Shown in pieces: positions 26,573 through 34,608 of a stretch of DNA of 64,000 nucleotides. A program made the position numbers and the translations under genes. Source of the stretch: Candidatus Poseidoniaceae archaeon (GTDB taxonomy: Archaea > Thermoplasmatota > Poseidoniia > Poseidoniales > Poseidoniaceae). The stretch covers positions 66,261-130,260 of the forward strand of contig JASLKG010000007.1 in assembly GCA_030747695.1 (NCBI GenBank), read 5' to 3'. The first letter of the stretch is position 1. The number at the start of each line of letters is the position of its first letter. Below the pieces are notes generated by a model. It searched no databases and was not told the DNA's origin. It saw only the letters and a list, made by a program, of their open reading frames with translations.

Positions 26573-27757
26573 TTGAAAGATCAGTTCCCTATTTTTGAAA
26601 GGAAAATAAATGGTAAAGAGTTAGTCTATCTTGATAATGCAGCAACAACACAAAAACCAAATCAAGTAATAGAAGCAATGAATGATTACTATAGATTATC
26701 CAATGCAAATGTGCATAGAGCCGTACATACGTTAGCAGGAGAAGCAACTGAAGGCTACGAAGAGTGCCGTAAATTGTTGAAGAAAAGATTCAATGCAGGA
26801 CGTGCAATTATTACAAGTGGAACTACTGAAGCAATCAATTTAGTCGCTCATTCATGGGGGCACTCAAATTTGAATGCTGGTGATGTTGTAGTTTTGACCG
26901 AAATGGAACATCACAGTGATATTGTACCATGGCAAATGCTTGCTGAGCGAAAGTCAATTGAATTGAGATATGTTCCTGTTAGTGATGGGAAATTAGATAT
27001 GAATGCATTTGAAGTTGCACTTGAAGGTGCAAAATTAGTTTGTGTAGTCCACACCTCAAATGTTTTAGGAATTAGAAATCCAATCGAGAAAATAATTTCA
27101 TTTTCAAAGAACAGGGGCGCAAAAATTCTTCTTGATGCGGCACAGGCAGTACCACATGAATTAATTGATTTCAAAGAGACCGGAGCTGATTTTATGGCAT
27201 TTAGTGCACACAAAATGTGTGGGCCAACTGGAATTGGAGCACTTTTGGTTAGCGAGGAAGCATTCAAAGAAATGCAGCCATTTATGGGAGGGGGAGATAT
27301 GATTGATACGGTCACACTATCGGGATCGACCTTTCAAGCGGATGAGCACAAATTCGAGGCAGGTACGCCTAGAATCGCTGAAGGAGTAGGATGGTCCGCA
27401 GCACTTGAATGGATTTCAAAAATCGACTTATTAAATCATCACCAACGGTTACTTTCCATCGCAAGAGATGTTAAGGTCTCACTTGAAGAAAGGGGAATGA
27501 CAGTTTATTCACCTCTTGGGCCTGGAGATGCTGCTGTAATTTCATTCACACATCCATCTATACATCCCGAAGATTTCGCAAGGCTATTAGATGCACAAGG
27601 AGTTGCAGTCAGAACAGGTCACCATTGTGCTCAACCACTGATGGAAAGGTTAGGGGTGAATGGCACAATTAGAGCCTCTTTCTATCTTTATAACGACCAT
27701 AATGATTCCGAAAAATTCCTATTTGCAATTGATAGGGTAATGGAGGCAATGTTATGA
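26573..27757 (+). CDS. sufS: SufS cysteine desulfurase
   Basis: PLP enzyme that takes sulfur from cysteine for the scaffold. Motifs are YLDNAATTQKP, NANVHRAVHTLAGEAT, EMEHHSDIVPWQ, FSAHKMCGPTGIG with the PLP lysine, and RTGHHCAQP with the persulfide cysteine. The 394-residue length is that of group II (SufS) desulfurases. Translation starts at a TTG (26573) after AAAGGGGTGA, which serves as ribosome-binding site. The next gene, sufE, overlaps its stop codon by four bases; SufS normally needs SufE to accept the sulfur. Confidence 0.93.
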   Translation: MKDQFPIFERKINGKELVYLDNAATTQKPNQVIEAMNDYYRLSNANVHRAVHTLAGEATEGYEECRKLLKKRFNAGRAIITSGTTEAINLVAHSWGHSNLNAGDVVVLTEMEHHSDIVPWQMLAERKSIELRYVPVSDGKLDMNAFEVALEGAKLVCVVHTSNVLGIRNPIEKIISFSKNRGAKILLDAAQAVPHELIDFKETGADFMAFSAHKMCGPTGIGALLVSEEAFKEMQPFMGGGDMIDTVTLSGSTFQADEHKFEAGTPRIAEGVGWSAALEWISKIDLLNHHQRLLSIARDVKVSLEERGMTVYSPLGPGDAAVISFTHPSIHPEDFARLLDAQGVAVRTGHHCAQPLMERLGVNGTIRASFYLYNDHNDSEKFLFAIDRVMEAML

Positions 27758-28164
27758 CTTGGCCAGAATCAGTCCAAGAAATAATTGATCATTTCCAAGA
27801 AATTGATGACAAATTTCAACGTCTTGAGGTTTTGATGGATTATTCAAGTGAAGTCAATGAGTTACCTGTTGGAGAATGGAACGAATCAAATCGCGTTAAA
27901 GGATGTCAATCAATTGCACATATCGAAATTGAAATTGTTGAGGAAAAAGTTTCCGTAAAAGCGGCAGCAGATGCAAAAATAGTTCAAGGTCTTCAAGGAA
28001 TATTAACACTTGCAATAAATGGATTATTACCCGAACAAGTATTGAACTTGAGTCCAGACTTTGTAGAAGAAGCAGGTATACTAAATAGTCTCACACCTTC
28101 ACGTTCTAATGGATACAGAACGATGTTTGACATGATAGTAAATAGTATTGAGGAGGCAATATAA
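27754..28164 (+). CDS. sufE: SufE-like sulfur acceptor
   Basis: Accepts the persulfide from SufS and passes it to SufB. The 136 residues show the SufE pattern: IIDHFQEIDDKFQRLEVLMD, the active cysteine C51 in NRVKGCQS, ADAKIVQGLQGILTLAING and LTPSRSNGYRTMFDMI at the end. It is SufE rather than SufU, since the cysteine lies in the VKGCQS loop and no zinc-binding pattern is present. The ATG overlaps the sufS stop; the sufT-like gene follows with an overlap of one base. Confidence 0.9.
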   Translation: MTWPESVQEIIDHFQEIDDKFQRLEVLMDYSSEVNELPVGEWNESNRVKGCQSIAHIEIEIVEEKVSVKAAADAKIVQGLQGILTLAINGLLPEQVLNLSPDFVEEAGILNSLTPSRSNGYRTMFDMIVNSIEEAI

Positions 28165-28475
28165 TGATCACAAAAGAAATGGTGTTTGAAGCATTGAGGG
28201 ATGTCGAAGATCCTGAATTAAAATTGTCAATAGTTGAATTAGGCCTTGTGTACGATGTTAGATTTGAAATAAAGGATGGAATGCAACATGCAGAAGTTGA
28301 CATGACACTAACTAGTCCAGGTTGTCCAGCAGCTGCAGAAATAATGGCAGCAGCTCATAGAGCAGCATTAACAGCTGTTGAAAGTGTCCACATAAATTTG
28401 GTATGGTCTCCTAGATGGGATCCGAAAATACATGCAACTGAAGATGCAAGAATGGATATGGGAATTTGGGATTAA
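28164..28475 (+). CDS. sufT: SufT-like protein (MIP18/DUF59 family)
   Basis: Small 103-residue protein of the MIP18 (DUF59) family, members of which help mature Fe-S proteins. It shows the typical VEDPELKLSIVELGLVYDV stretch and the MTLTSPGCPAAAEI motif with its conserved cysteine, then LVWSPRWDP. It overlaps the sufE stop by one base and is the last SUF gene. Membership of the SUF operon supports a role in cluster delivery. Confidence 0.85.
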   Translation: MITKEMVFEALRDVEDPELKLSIVELGLVYDVRFEIKDGMQHAEVDMTLTSPGCPAAAEIMAAAHRAALTAVESVHINLVWSPRWDPKIHATEDARMDMGIWD

Positions 28476-28516
28476 TTCAGATAATATGATAATCAAGACC
28501 CCTCATCCATACCGCG

Positions 28517-28633
28517 ATGAAGAGATGCGATAAGTGTGGCCGAACCTCAATTGCAACTTGCAAACGCTGCCGGAAACCACTTTGTAATTATCATTCAAAA
28601 AATGGAGTATGTGAAACCTGTCTGAATAGATAA
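28517..28633 (+). CDS. Zinc-finger miniprotein of 38 residues
   Basis: A complete short frame from an ATG at 28517 to a TAA at 28633 encodes 38 residues. It starts MKRCDKCGRTSIATCKRC and continues with a CNYH and a CETC motif. Its cysteines and histidine lie at 4, 7, 15, 18, 23, 26 (His), 32 and 35. That is eight possible ligands, enough for two zinc ions in a cross-braced, B-box-like fold. The regular spacing makes a chance frame unlikely. It sits 41 bases after the SUF operon on the same strand and five bases before the convergent DRG GTPase gene ends. It could bind nucleic acid or protein; the function is unknown. Confidence 0.7.
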   Translation: MKRCDKCGRTSIATCKRCRKPLCNYHSKNGVCETCLNR

Positions 28634-28637
28634 TAGT

Positions 28638-29753
28638 TCATCTCTTGATAATTATCGATAAGATGTCTCCATCCTTTAGTAGATGCCCTAGCCCAACACG
28701 TTGCCAATCAAATTTTGCAGAAGGGCCCTTTACTCGAGCAAATCTAAATTTTCTAACAAAATCTCTGTGGAGATTATTACAGACATTTCTAACAGTAGAA
28801 TCATCCTTTACAATTAGAGGTTCTTCTAAATCCGCTTCTTCTCCTTGAGGTTTAAGATAAATACTCATGAATCCAAGGTTGTCGTAAATATAATCTTTCA
28901 ACTCATCCAAACCTGTCCCTTTGAAGGCAGAAATTCGTAAAATAGGCCAATCTTTTGGTAAGGCCTCCTCAGCTGCAACAATTTCTTCTTCTGAAGCAAT
29001 ATCTATTTTGTTTACCGCGATTACAGATTTCGAATAGATTCTACTCCCTGCAAGCGTATCAACCAACATTTCAGCAGTAGTATCTTTTCGTAATGTCACG
29101 ACGGCAGAGGTATAGCCAAAAGATCGAATGATTTCTCCCATTTCTTCAGGAGTAAGATGTGTTTGTTCGACAGTAGTTCTCACATCTATACCACCCTTGT
29201 CAACACGTTTTACGAATACAGGAGGTTTGGTTTGGTTTAGCCGTATTCCAGCATTTTCTAACTCTCGATGTAGTACTTTGAAGTGAGCATCTTGAAACGG
29301 ATCTACGATGTACAATACCATGTCACAAGAACGTATTACGCCGAGAATCTCTTTCCCCCTTCCTTTTCCTTCTGCTGCACCCTTAATCAAACCAGGAAGA
29401 TCAAGAATCTGTATTTTGGCTCCTCTATGCTCCATTAATCCTGGTATACATGTTAATGTTGTAAATGCAAAACTACCTGTTTCAGATTTTGCATCAGTTA
29501 CTTTTGTTATTAGTGTGGATTTTCCAACCGAAGGAAATCCAACTAATGCAACTGATGCATCACCTGATTTTTTGACTTCAAAACCTTTGGCAGGTCCTGA
29601 GGCTTTTGCAGATGCAGCGGCCTTTTCTTCTTTGAGCTTGAGTTGGGCGATTTTTGCCTTTAGTTTACCTATATGGGCATTTGTAGCTTTGTTTTTTTGA
29701 GTCTTGTGAATCTCATCATAGAGGGCCTGAATTTGCTCTTTGATGGTAGCCAT
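28638..29753 (-). CDS. DRG-family GTPase
   Basis: Ribosome-associated GTPase of the DRG/Rbg group, shared by archaea and eukaryotes. The 371 residues begin with a basic helical segment, then the G domain: G1 GFPSVGKSTL, the T motif with FTTLTCIPG, G3 DLPGLIKGAAEGKGRG, NKID and a SAFKG motif. The end is a TGS domain with a VRNVCNNLHRDF helix and a KDGDILSIIIKR ending. Members help translation under stress. The start ATG at 29753 is conventional (MATIKEQIQALYDEIHK). It converges with the zinc miniprotein gene. Confidence 0.92.
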   Translation of the reverse strand: MATIKEQIQALYDEIHKTQKNKATNAHIGKLKAKIAQLKLKEEKAAASAKASGPAKGFEVKKSGDASVALVGFPSVGKSTLITKVTDAKSETGSFAFTTLTCIPGLMEHRGAKIQILDLPGLIKGAAEGKGRGKEILGVIRSCDMVLYIVDPFQDAHFKVLHRELENAGIRLNQTKPPVFVKRVDKGGIDVRTTVEQTHLTPEEMGEIIRSFGYTSAVVTLRKDTTAEMLVDTLAGSRIYSKSVIAVNKIDIASEEEIVAAEEALPKDWPILRISAFKGTGLDELKDYIYDNLGFMSIYLKPQGEEADLEEPLIVKDDSTVRNVCNNLHRDFVRKFRFARVKGPSAKFDWQRVGLGHLLKDGDILSIIIKR

Positions 29754-29820
29754 AACTCACCCTCCTGTTTGCATCGGAACGGTAGATATTCTTGAATGCT
29801 ATCACCTCCACGGTGTTAAC

Positions 29821-30165
29821 ATGAAGAATGTAGGCCTTGCAGTCTTATTTTTCAAACTACGAGAAATGTTGGAAATTTACGCCTCCAACATGAGAGTAAC
29901 CATTAACGAAGAAGGGTATTATAGATTATACACTCCAACTAATAGGCCATTTATGGCAATTTGTGTTCAAAGAAAACATGTTGGGATTTATGTGATGCCA
30001 TTATGTGAAGATCAAAATTTGATTGGAAATTTGGAACCAAAGAGAATTGGCAAAGGAACACTTGGCTTTGTAAGTGATGAAGATCCACTATTGGTTGAGG
30101 TTCCTAGTTTTATTGAGAGGTGTTATCAACATTGTATTCATTATGGACAAGTCCCGATGGAATGA
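29821..30165 (+). CDS. Small protein of unknown function, possibly DUF1801-like
   Basis: A frame extends upstream to 29740 but overlaps the start of the GTPase gene; the ATG at 29821 gives a sensible 114-residue protein (MKNVGLAVLFFKLR). It has strand-like stretches YYRLYTP and FMAICVQRKHVGIYVMPLC, then IGKGTLGFVSDEDP. The KHVGIYVMPL arrangement recalls the DUF1801/YdhG family, but the match is weak and I would not assign a function. It is divergent from the GTPase gene, and the unknown gene at 30192 follows after 26 bases. Confidence 0.5.
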   Translation: MKNVGLAVLFFKLREMLEIYASNMRVTINEEGYYRLYTPTNRPFMAICVQRKHVGIYVMPLCEDQNLIGNLEPKRIGKGTLGFVSDEDPLLVEVPSFIERCYQHCIHYGQVPME

Positions 30166-30191
30166 TGTGTTACTTAGTGCTCGGGTAGAAT

Positions 30192-30851
30192 ATGGGCATT
30201 GAAATGAGGTTACATGTTTTGGATGGCACTACCCTACTTTCTTTGCTCTCACTTGAGTGGAATGAATTGATTTCAAAAATGAATTCATCAGAATTAAGAA
30301 ATTTACGGCCAGAAGAGGATAAACGATTAATACGTTCTTTTGATATTGATTGTGAGGCGGATTTCCTCGATTTAGCGGAATCAATTAGTGGCAATGGGTC
30401 TACGAAAGAAGTGTTGGCAAATAACCGAGGATATGAGGCATTGTTGAAACTTGTTGAATGGTGTTCTTGTGGGTACTGGGAGGCCTGGGAAGGTCGATGC
30501 ATAATGTATTTTGAAAACGCCTTAGGTAGATCTATATCAAATGTAGATGATATGTATGAAGATGAAACATGGGCGGAAGTGTGTACTAATTTGATGTCTA
30601 TGGACGAGGTTGAATTTTCGGAGAAAGTATGTGAGAATTGGATGGAACGTAGAAAAGAACTTGGAGAAACATTAGATGAAAATCAAGATCCACGAATAAT
30701 TCCTACATTCGAAGCCCATAATCGTAACTCACGAGGTTTACACTATGCTGTAAATCTAAGTGGCTGGGTAAAAATACTCGGACGAGAACATTTGTCTGCT
30801 GACAAGTGGGGCCATGGTGAATGGAATTTAGAAACCCTTCTTCATTCGTGA
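30192..30851 (+). CDS. Unknown soluble protein
   Basis: Not recognised. The 219 residues are mostly helical and acidic, with a WCSCGYWEAWEGRC cluster of aromatic residues and cysteines in the middle and a GLHYAVNLSGWVKILGRE stretch near the end. There is no signal peptide or membrane segment. The frame begins at an ATG 26 bases after the previous gene. Base use resembles its neighbours, and GrpE follows in the same direction 31 bases later. Confidence 0.5.
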   Translation: MGIEMRLHVLDGTTLLSLLSLEWNELISKMNSSELRNLRPEEDKRLIRSFDIDCEADFLDLAESISGNGSTKEVLANNRGYEALLKLVEWCSCGYWEAWEGRCIMYFENALGRSISNVDDMYEDETWAEVCTNLMSMDEVEFSEKVCENWMERRKELGETLDENQDPRIIPTFEAHNRNSRGLHYAVNLSGWVKILGREHLSADKWGHGEWNLETLLHS

Positions 30852-30882
30852 GATTCAAGAATCACCTCTTTTTCGGAGACAT

Positions 30883-31377
30883 ATGGCCGAGGATAAACCT
30901 GAAGAGGTAGTGGACGATATAGAAGAAGAAATCGCCGAAGAAATAGATCCGCTTGTAGAGGCTATCACGCGAGCAGAATTGGCTGAAAAAGAGATTACAT
31001 ATCGGGATGCTGAAATTCAAAATATCCGTAAACGTTTGATGTCCGAAAAGGCAATTGCAATCCAATATGGAGGGATGGGTATGGCAAGAAAGATGTTAGT
31101 TATACTTTCAGATATTGACAGAGCCTTATCGGTAAATGACGATGAGGGGCTAGCTTTGATTCGTTCAAAAATGTGGACTGAATTGTTATCAGAAGGTGTT
31201 TCACGGGTGGAGGCAAAAGGCCAGAAATTCGATCCGAATTGCATGGAAGCAATTACAACAATTCAGCCTACCGAAGAATTTCCAGCAAACACTGTCATTG
31301 ATGTAATCGAGGAAGGTTATATGTTCAAAGAACGAATATTGATTCCCGCAAGAGTAGTAGTTGCAAGTAATCAATAA
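30883..31377 (+). CDS. grpE: GrpE-like nucleotide exchange factor
   Basis: GrpE releases ADP from the Hsp70 chaperone DnaK. The N-terminal acidic part leads to a long helix, and the C-terminal half carries the GrpE pattern: GMARKMLVILSDIDRALS, MWTELLSEGVSRVEAKGQKF, DPNCMEAITTIQ and NTVIDVIEEGYMFKERIL ending IPARVVVAS. The length of 164 residues is short for GrpE but includes the beta-sheet head. No dnaK or dnaJ gene is in the window. The ATG at 30883 gives MAEDKPEEVVDD. Confidence 0.85.
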   Translation: MAEDKPEEVVDDIEEEIAEEIDPLVEAITRAELAEKEITYRDAEIQNIRKRLMSEKAIAIQYGGMGMARKMLVILSDIDRALSVNDDEGLALIRSKMWTELLSEGVSRVEAKGQKFDPNCMEAITTIQPTEEFPANTVIDVIEEGYMFKERILIPARVVVASNQ

Positions 31378-31386
31378 GGAGTCGAT

Positions 31387-32466
31387 TTAGCGCTTATCAT
31401 TTAGATATACAAGTCCAACTTCTAGTCTTTCATGCGTTGGATGAACTTCGATTTGTGCTACCGGGACTTCTACATGTTTTGCTATTTCTTCAGCTGCAGA
31501 TAATGGGAATTCTATACGTTCTTTTTTAGCATCATACCGGATCCAACCGTCGTTTAGTTCCAGCACATCGGAAAGTTCTTTCATGTCATCTTGGGCATCT
31601 TCTAGGGATGTTGGGATTGCACCAAATAAGATAGTGTCATCCTCACTTAGAACTTCATAAGGGCGTAATGTGGCTTTAGCTCTTCTACGGAAGCGGCTCC
31701 TTAATTGCCCAGCATCCTTGTATGAAGATTTGCAAAACTTCACGTGGAAATTCATATCCTCAGATGCCCTTTTCAATTCTATTGCAAGTTCTGCAGATCC
31801 GGCTGCAGCAGCTGTAATTCCACCAGAGAGATTGAATCCTCTTACATCCATATTATCCTGGTTACCAACCGTAATTTCTAACTCGTTTAAATTTAAGAAT
31901 TGAATAGGAGTTTCATTCAGTTTATTTAGCAATGAAAATAATTCTTTTCCTTTATCTGGTTCGGCAGGTAATTCAATCCCAACGGTAATACCTGCTGTGT
32001 CTGCATCCTCAATGGAATTACGATAATTTTCTAGTTTCAAATCTAAAAGATGGAATCTTAATTCATCCAATCCAGCATTTGCTAATTGTATTGTCTTTTC
32101 ATTCCCTATTGGTATACTAGTATAGCAGTGAATATGGTGATTTGTTCCTAATTCTTTTTTCAAAACTCTCACAGCCTCAATAGTTTTGTCAAAGTCAAGC
32201 ATTGGGTCTCCTCCAGTGATTCCAGTTCCAGTTGCTTTCATTGCTTTCGCTTCTTCAACCACTTCATTCCATGTTGTGCATCTTCGTTCATTTGCAAACA
32301 TATCTGGAGATTCTCTTCGATTATCTGAAAGTGGGCAATAATCACACCCCCAGTGGCATTTACCTGTGACAAATAAAACCAATTTAGAACCCATTTGGCA
32401 TTGAATACAACCTTCAGCCTCCCCCTCTTCAGGTGGTGCGACTTCGCTTGCGATTGGGAGGTGCAT
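31387..32466 (-). CDS. Radical SAM protein, COG2108-like
   Basis: Radical SAM enzyme with the cluster motif CHWGCDYCPLS, where three cysteines in CxxxCxxC hold the 4Fe-4S cluster that cleaves S-adenosylmethionine. It is followed by the GITGGDPML motif, typical of SAM binding. Two further cysteines precede it in EGCIQCQMG. The C-terminal third is an acidic domain that I do not recognise. The whole resembles the archaeal COG2108 group, related to pyruvate formate-lyase-activating enzymes, whose substrate is unknown. A TTG start at 32496 is possible, but the ATG at 32466 with GAGGG eleven bases upstream is more likely. Confidence 0.75.
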   Translation of the reverse strand: MHLPIASEVAPPEEGEAEGCIQCQMGSKLVLFVTGKCHWGCDYCPLSDNRRESPDMFANERRCTTWNEVVEEAKAMKATGTGITGGDPMLDFDKTIEAVRVLKKELGTNHHIHCYTSIPIGNEKTIQLANAGLDELRFHLLDLKLENYRNSIEDADTAGITVGIELPAEPDKGKELFSLLNKLNETPIQFLNLNELEITVGNQDNMDVRGFNLSGGITAAAAGSAELAIELKRASEDMNFHVKFCKSSYKDAGQLRSRFRRRAKATLRPYEVLSEDDTILFGAIPTSLEDAQDDMKELSDVLELNDGWIRYDAKKERIEFPLSAAEEIAKHVEVPVAQIEVHPTHERLEVGLVYLNDKR

Positions 32467-32556
32467 TGGAATACCCTCGAAACTTTTTCTTTTCAACTAA
32501 CTGTAAGAAAAATCGTTAACAATGGGTTTTGTTACTCAAGAAGATAGTATAATTTA

Positions 32557-33849
32557 CTAATTTGAAAATTTCTTCATACGGCTCGTGGGCACATGTTCAT
32601 CCCAACTAGTGTCAAAACCTATGTAATGAATTAGGTATGATGTCTCATTAATTTCACGGATAATCGCATCATACCAACTTCCATTCCACTCAACCTGTAT
32701 CTGTTCTCCAACTGAATATAACTGCTCGAAGGGGTGTCCTTCAGGTATGATTTCCCATCCTGTTGGTCCAACAACATACACTGTATTTCTTGTCTCTACC
32801 CTTGCAGTTGCTCTTTCATCATAGGTGATGCCAAGGATAGTTGAGGTTCTCACGGGTCCTTCTCCAAGTTTAGGATGAGCGTAAGCGTAACCATGCAAAT
32901 AGCCATCTTTAATCTTAGCATCTCGTATGACTACCTCAGGTTTTCTTTGGATTTCATTAGTATCTTGATCAACACTAACCATGTATTTGGATAATTCGCG
33001 GTAATCTATTTCAGAATCCCACTCAATTCCTAACTCCTTGAAATCACTAAGAACTTCTTCAACAGTAATTGGGTTATCTCCCATCTCTGTTAGTATTTCG
33101 AAATACTCTTTAGCTGAAATTGTACCACTATTGTTTTTATCAAATATTTTGAATGCTTCAATTAGTTCATGTTCTGCTTCAGAAATATTTTCGAGATATT
33201 CCTTTGTTTCTAAGGAATCTTCAGACATTTTTTCTATTCGACTCCATTCGACATTATACTCTACATCTCCATCATCAAAATGAATCAGGAATGTATGATC
33301 TTCATTTACAGTAACAATTTTTCCAGGATAGTATGTGCCGTAATTTTTCCAATTTACTAGTACCTTGTCATCTATGTCAAAAGGTGGACTTGCTGGACGA
33401 ATTGTGCCGGGGGAACTACCGATTACTACTGCAAATTTTGTTTCAATAACTCCTCCATCTTTTGGAACTTCTATTCGATATGTCCCATCATCATTGGCAT
33501 TTACAACAGTACAACGATTCAGCCAGCGTGAATTTGTAGGGCTGTGATATTCAACATGATCTCCTATACTAAATGAAGCCGGTAATTCAATTTCCTGAAT
33601 AATAGGAGGTGTTTGAGGCGAATTTGGCTCCTTGTTTATCATCCCCATCTCTTTCAAGGCAGCAATAACCGCTGATGTTACCGCACTAGCATCATTGTTT
33701 ACTACAGTATTTTGAATGACATCCCCACCTATAGCAGAGTCTTGGAAATTTTGAGAATTACCTTTGTTTTGTTCTGCAGGAGGGGCCGGAATCCAGTCGG
33801 TACCTGACCACATCCATTTCCCATCTGGGCTAAATGTGGGGCCGGACAT
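32557..33849 (-). CDS. Multi-domain protein with Tudor-like domains and an EF-hand pair
   Basis: Domains in order (430 residues): a short motif GKWMWSGTDWIPAPP near 10-24, of a DUF2510-like type; a low-complexity linker; a Tudor/SH3-like barrel at about 92-145; a second one at 157-207 with YYPGKIVTVNEDHTFLIHF and DDGD; an EF-hand pair at 228-290; an unknown segment; and a Tudor-knot-like domain at 378-428 with GSWYDAIIRE and WDEHVP. The first EF-hand loop is canonical: D237, N239, S241, T243, S245 and E248 sit at positions 1, 3, 5, 7, 9 and 12, with G242 at 6. The second loop (GIEWDSEIDYRE) is degenerate. This arrangement looks eukaryote-like. No signal or membrane segment is present. The partners are unknown. 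Confidence 0.7.
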   Translation of the reverse strand: MSGPTFSPDGKWMWSGTDWIPAPPAEQNKGNSQNFQDSAIGGDVIQNTVVNNDASAVTSAVIAALKEMGMINKEPNSPQTPPIIQEIELPASFSIGDHVEYHSPTNSRWLNRCTVVNANDDGTYRIEVPKDGGVIETKFAVVIGSSPGTIRPASPPFDIDDKVLVNWKNYGTYYPGKIVTVNEDHTFLIHFDDGDVEYNVEWSRIEKMSEDSLETKEYLENISEAEHELIEAFKIFDKNNSGTISAKEYFEILTEMGDNPITVEEVLSDFKELGIEWDSEIDYRELSKYMVSVDQDTNEIQRKPEVVIRDAKIKDGYLHGYAYAHPKLGEGPVRTSTILGITYDERATARVETRNTVYVVGPTGWEIIPEGHPFEQLYSVGEQIQVEWNGSWYDAIIREINETSYLIHYIGFDTSWDEHVPTSRMKKFSN

Positions 33850-33879
33850 AACTTCGCTTATATTGAACTTATATTTGGA

Positions 33880-34527
33880 TTATTCATTCACAGCTTCAGA
33901 AATTAGCCATCGATGAAATCTCCGATCATTTGTAAGTTCTGGATGAAAAGTCACAGCAATTCTATTACCGTCTTGTACACCTACAACTTCATCATCTAGC
34001 GTTGCAATTATTTCACATGCCACTTGAGTAAATTTGGGTGCTCTAATGAATACTCCGGGAAAACCTTGTTCGCTGCTGGCAGCCTTCACGCCCAAATCTA
34101 GTGGTTTGTGTCCGAAAGAGTCACGCACATGGGGGGAAATTTCGGCAGCATCAATTCGATTTCCAATATTTACTTCTATTTGGCATTCAAATGAATCAAT
34201 TTGTCTTCCAAAAGCATTTCGTTGAATTTTTGCAGAAATTAAATTTTCTTGACACAGTAAAATTGCTCCAGCACATGTGCCAAGTACGGGTATACCTGAG
34301 GATATTTCATCCCACAAATGACTATACAATTCTTCAAATTTACTTGCAATTCGCATAGAAGTAGACTCTCCTCCTGGCAACACAACAGCATCAATTCCCC
34401 TTACATCACTCGATTTACGAAGTTCTCTAATTGTTATTTCAATACCCAACTCACTCGCAGCACCACGTAGCGCTTCAGTATGTTCATGCCGAGCCCCTTG
34501 TAACATAGCGAGCCCAATCACTACCAT
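33880..34527 (-). CDS. pdxT: PdxT, glutaminase subunit of pyridoxal 5'-phosphate synthase
   Basis: Class I glutamine amidotransferase that supplies ammonia to PdxS for vitamin B6 synthesis. It starts with a GLAMLQGARHEH stretch, has AVVLPGGESTSM, the catalytic cysteine C85 in GTCAGAIL, and the histidine-glutamate pair in TFHPEL. The length of 215 residues is normal for PdxT. pdxS, its partner, is not in this window. The gene is divergent from the class V aminotransferase, itself a PLP enzyme, so 34528-34608 holds the two promoters. Confidence 0.88.
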   Translation of the reverse strand: MVVIGLAMLQGARHEHTEALRGAASELGIEITIRELRKSSDVRGIDAVVLPGGESTSMRIASKFEELYSHLWDEISSGIPVLGTCAGAILLCQENLISAKIQRNAFGRQIDSFECQIEVNIGNRIDAAEISPHVRDSFGHKPLDLGVKAASSEQGFPGVFIRAPKFTQVACEIIATLDDEVVGVQDGNRIAVTFHPELTNDRRFHRWLISEAVNE

Positions 34528-34608
34528 ATGGAGGCCGAACCCGCCTCTACACTTCAGAACAGCGGTTCATAGTGGGGTTATTGAACCGGGTGCAATTACC
34601 ATGAAGTA

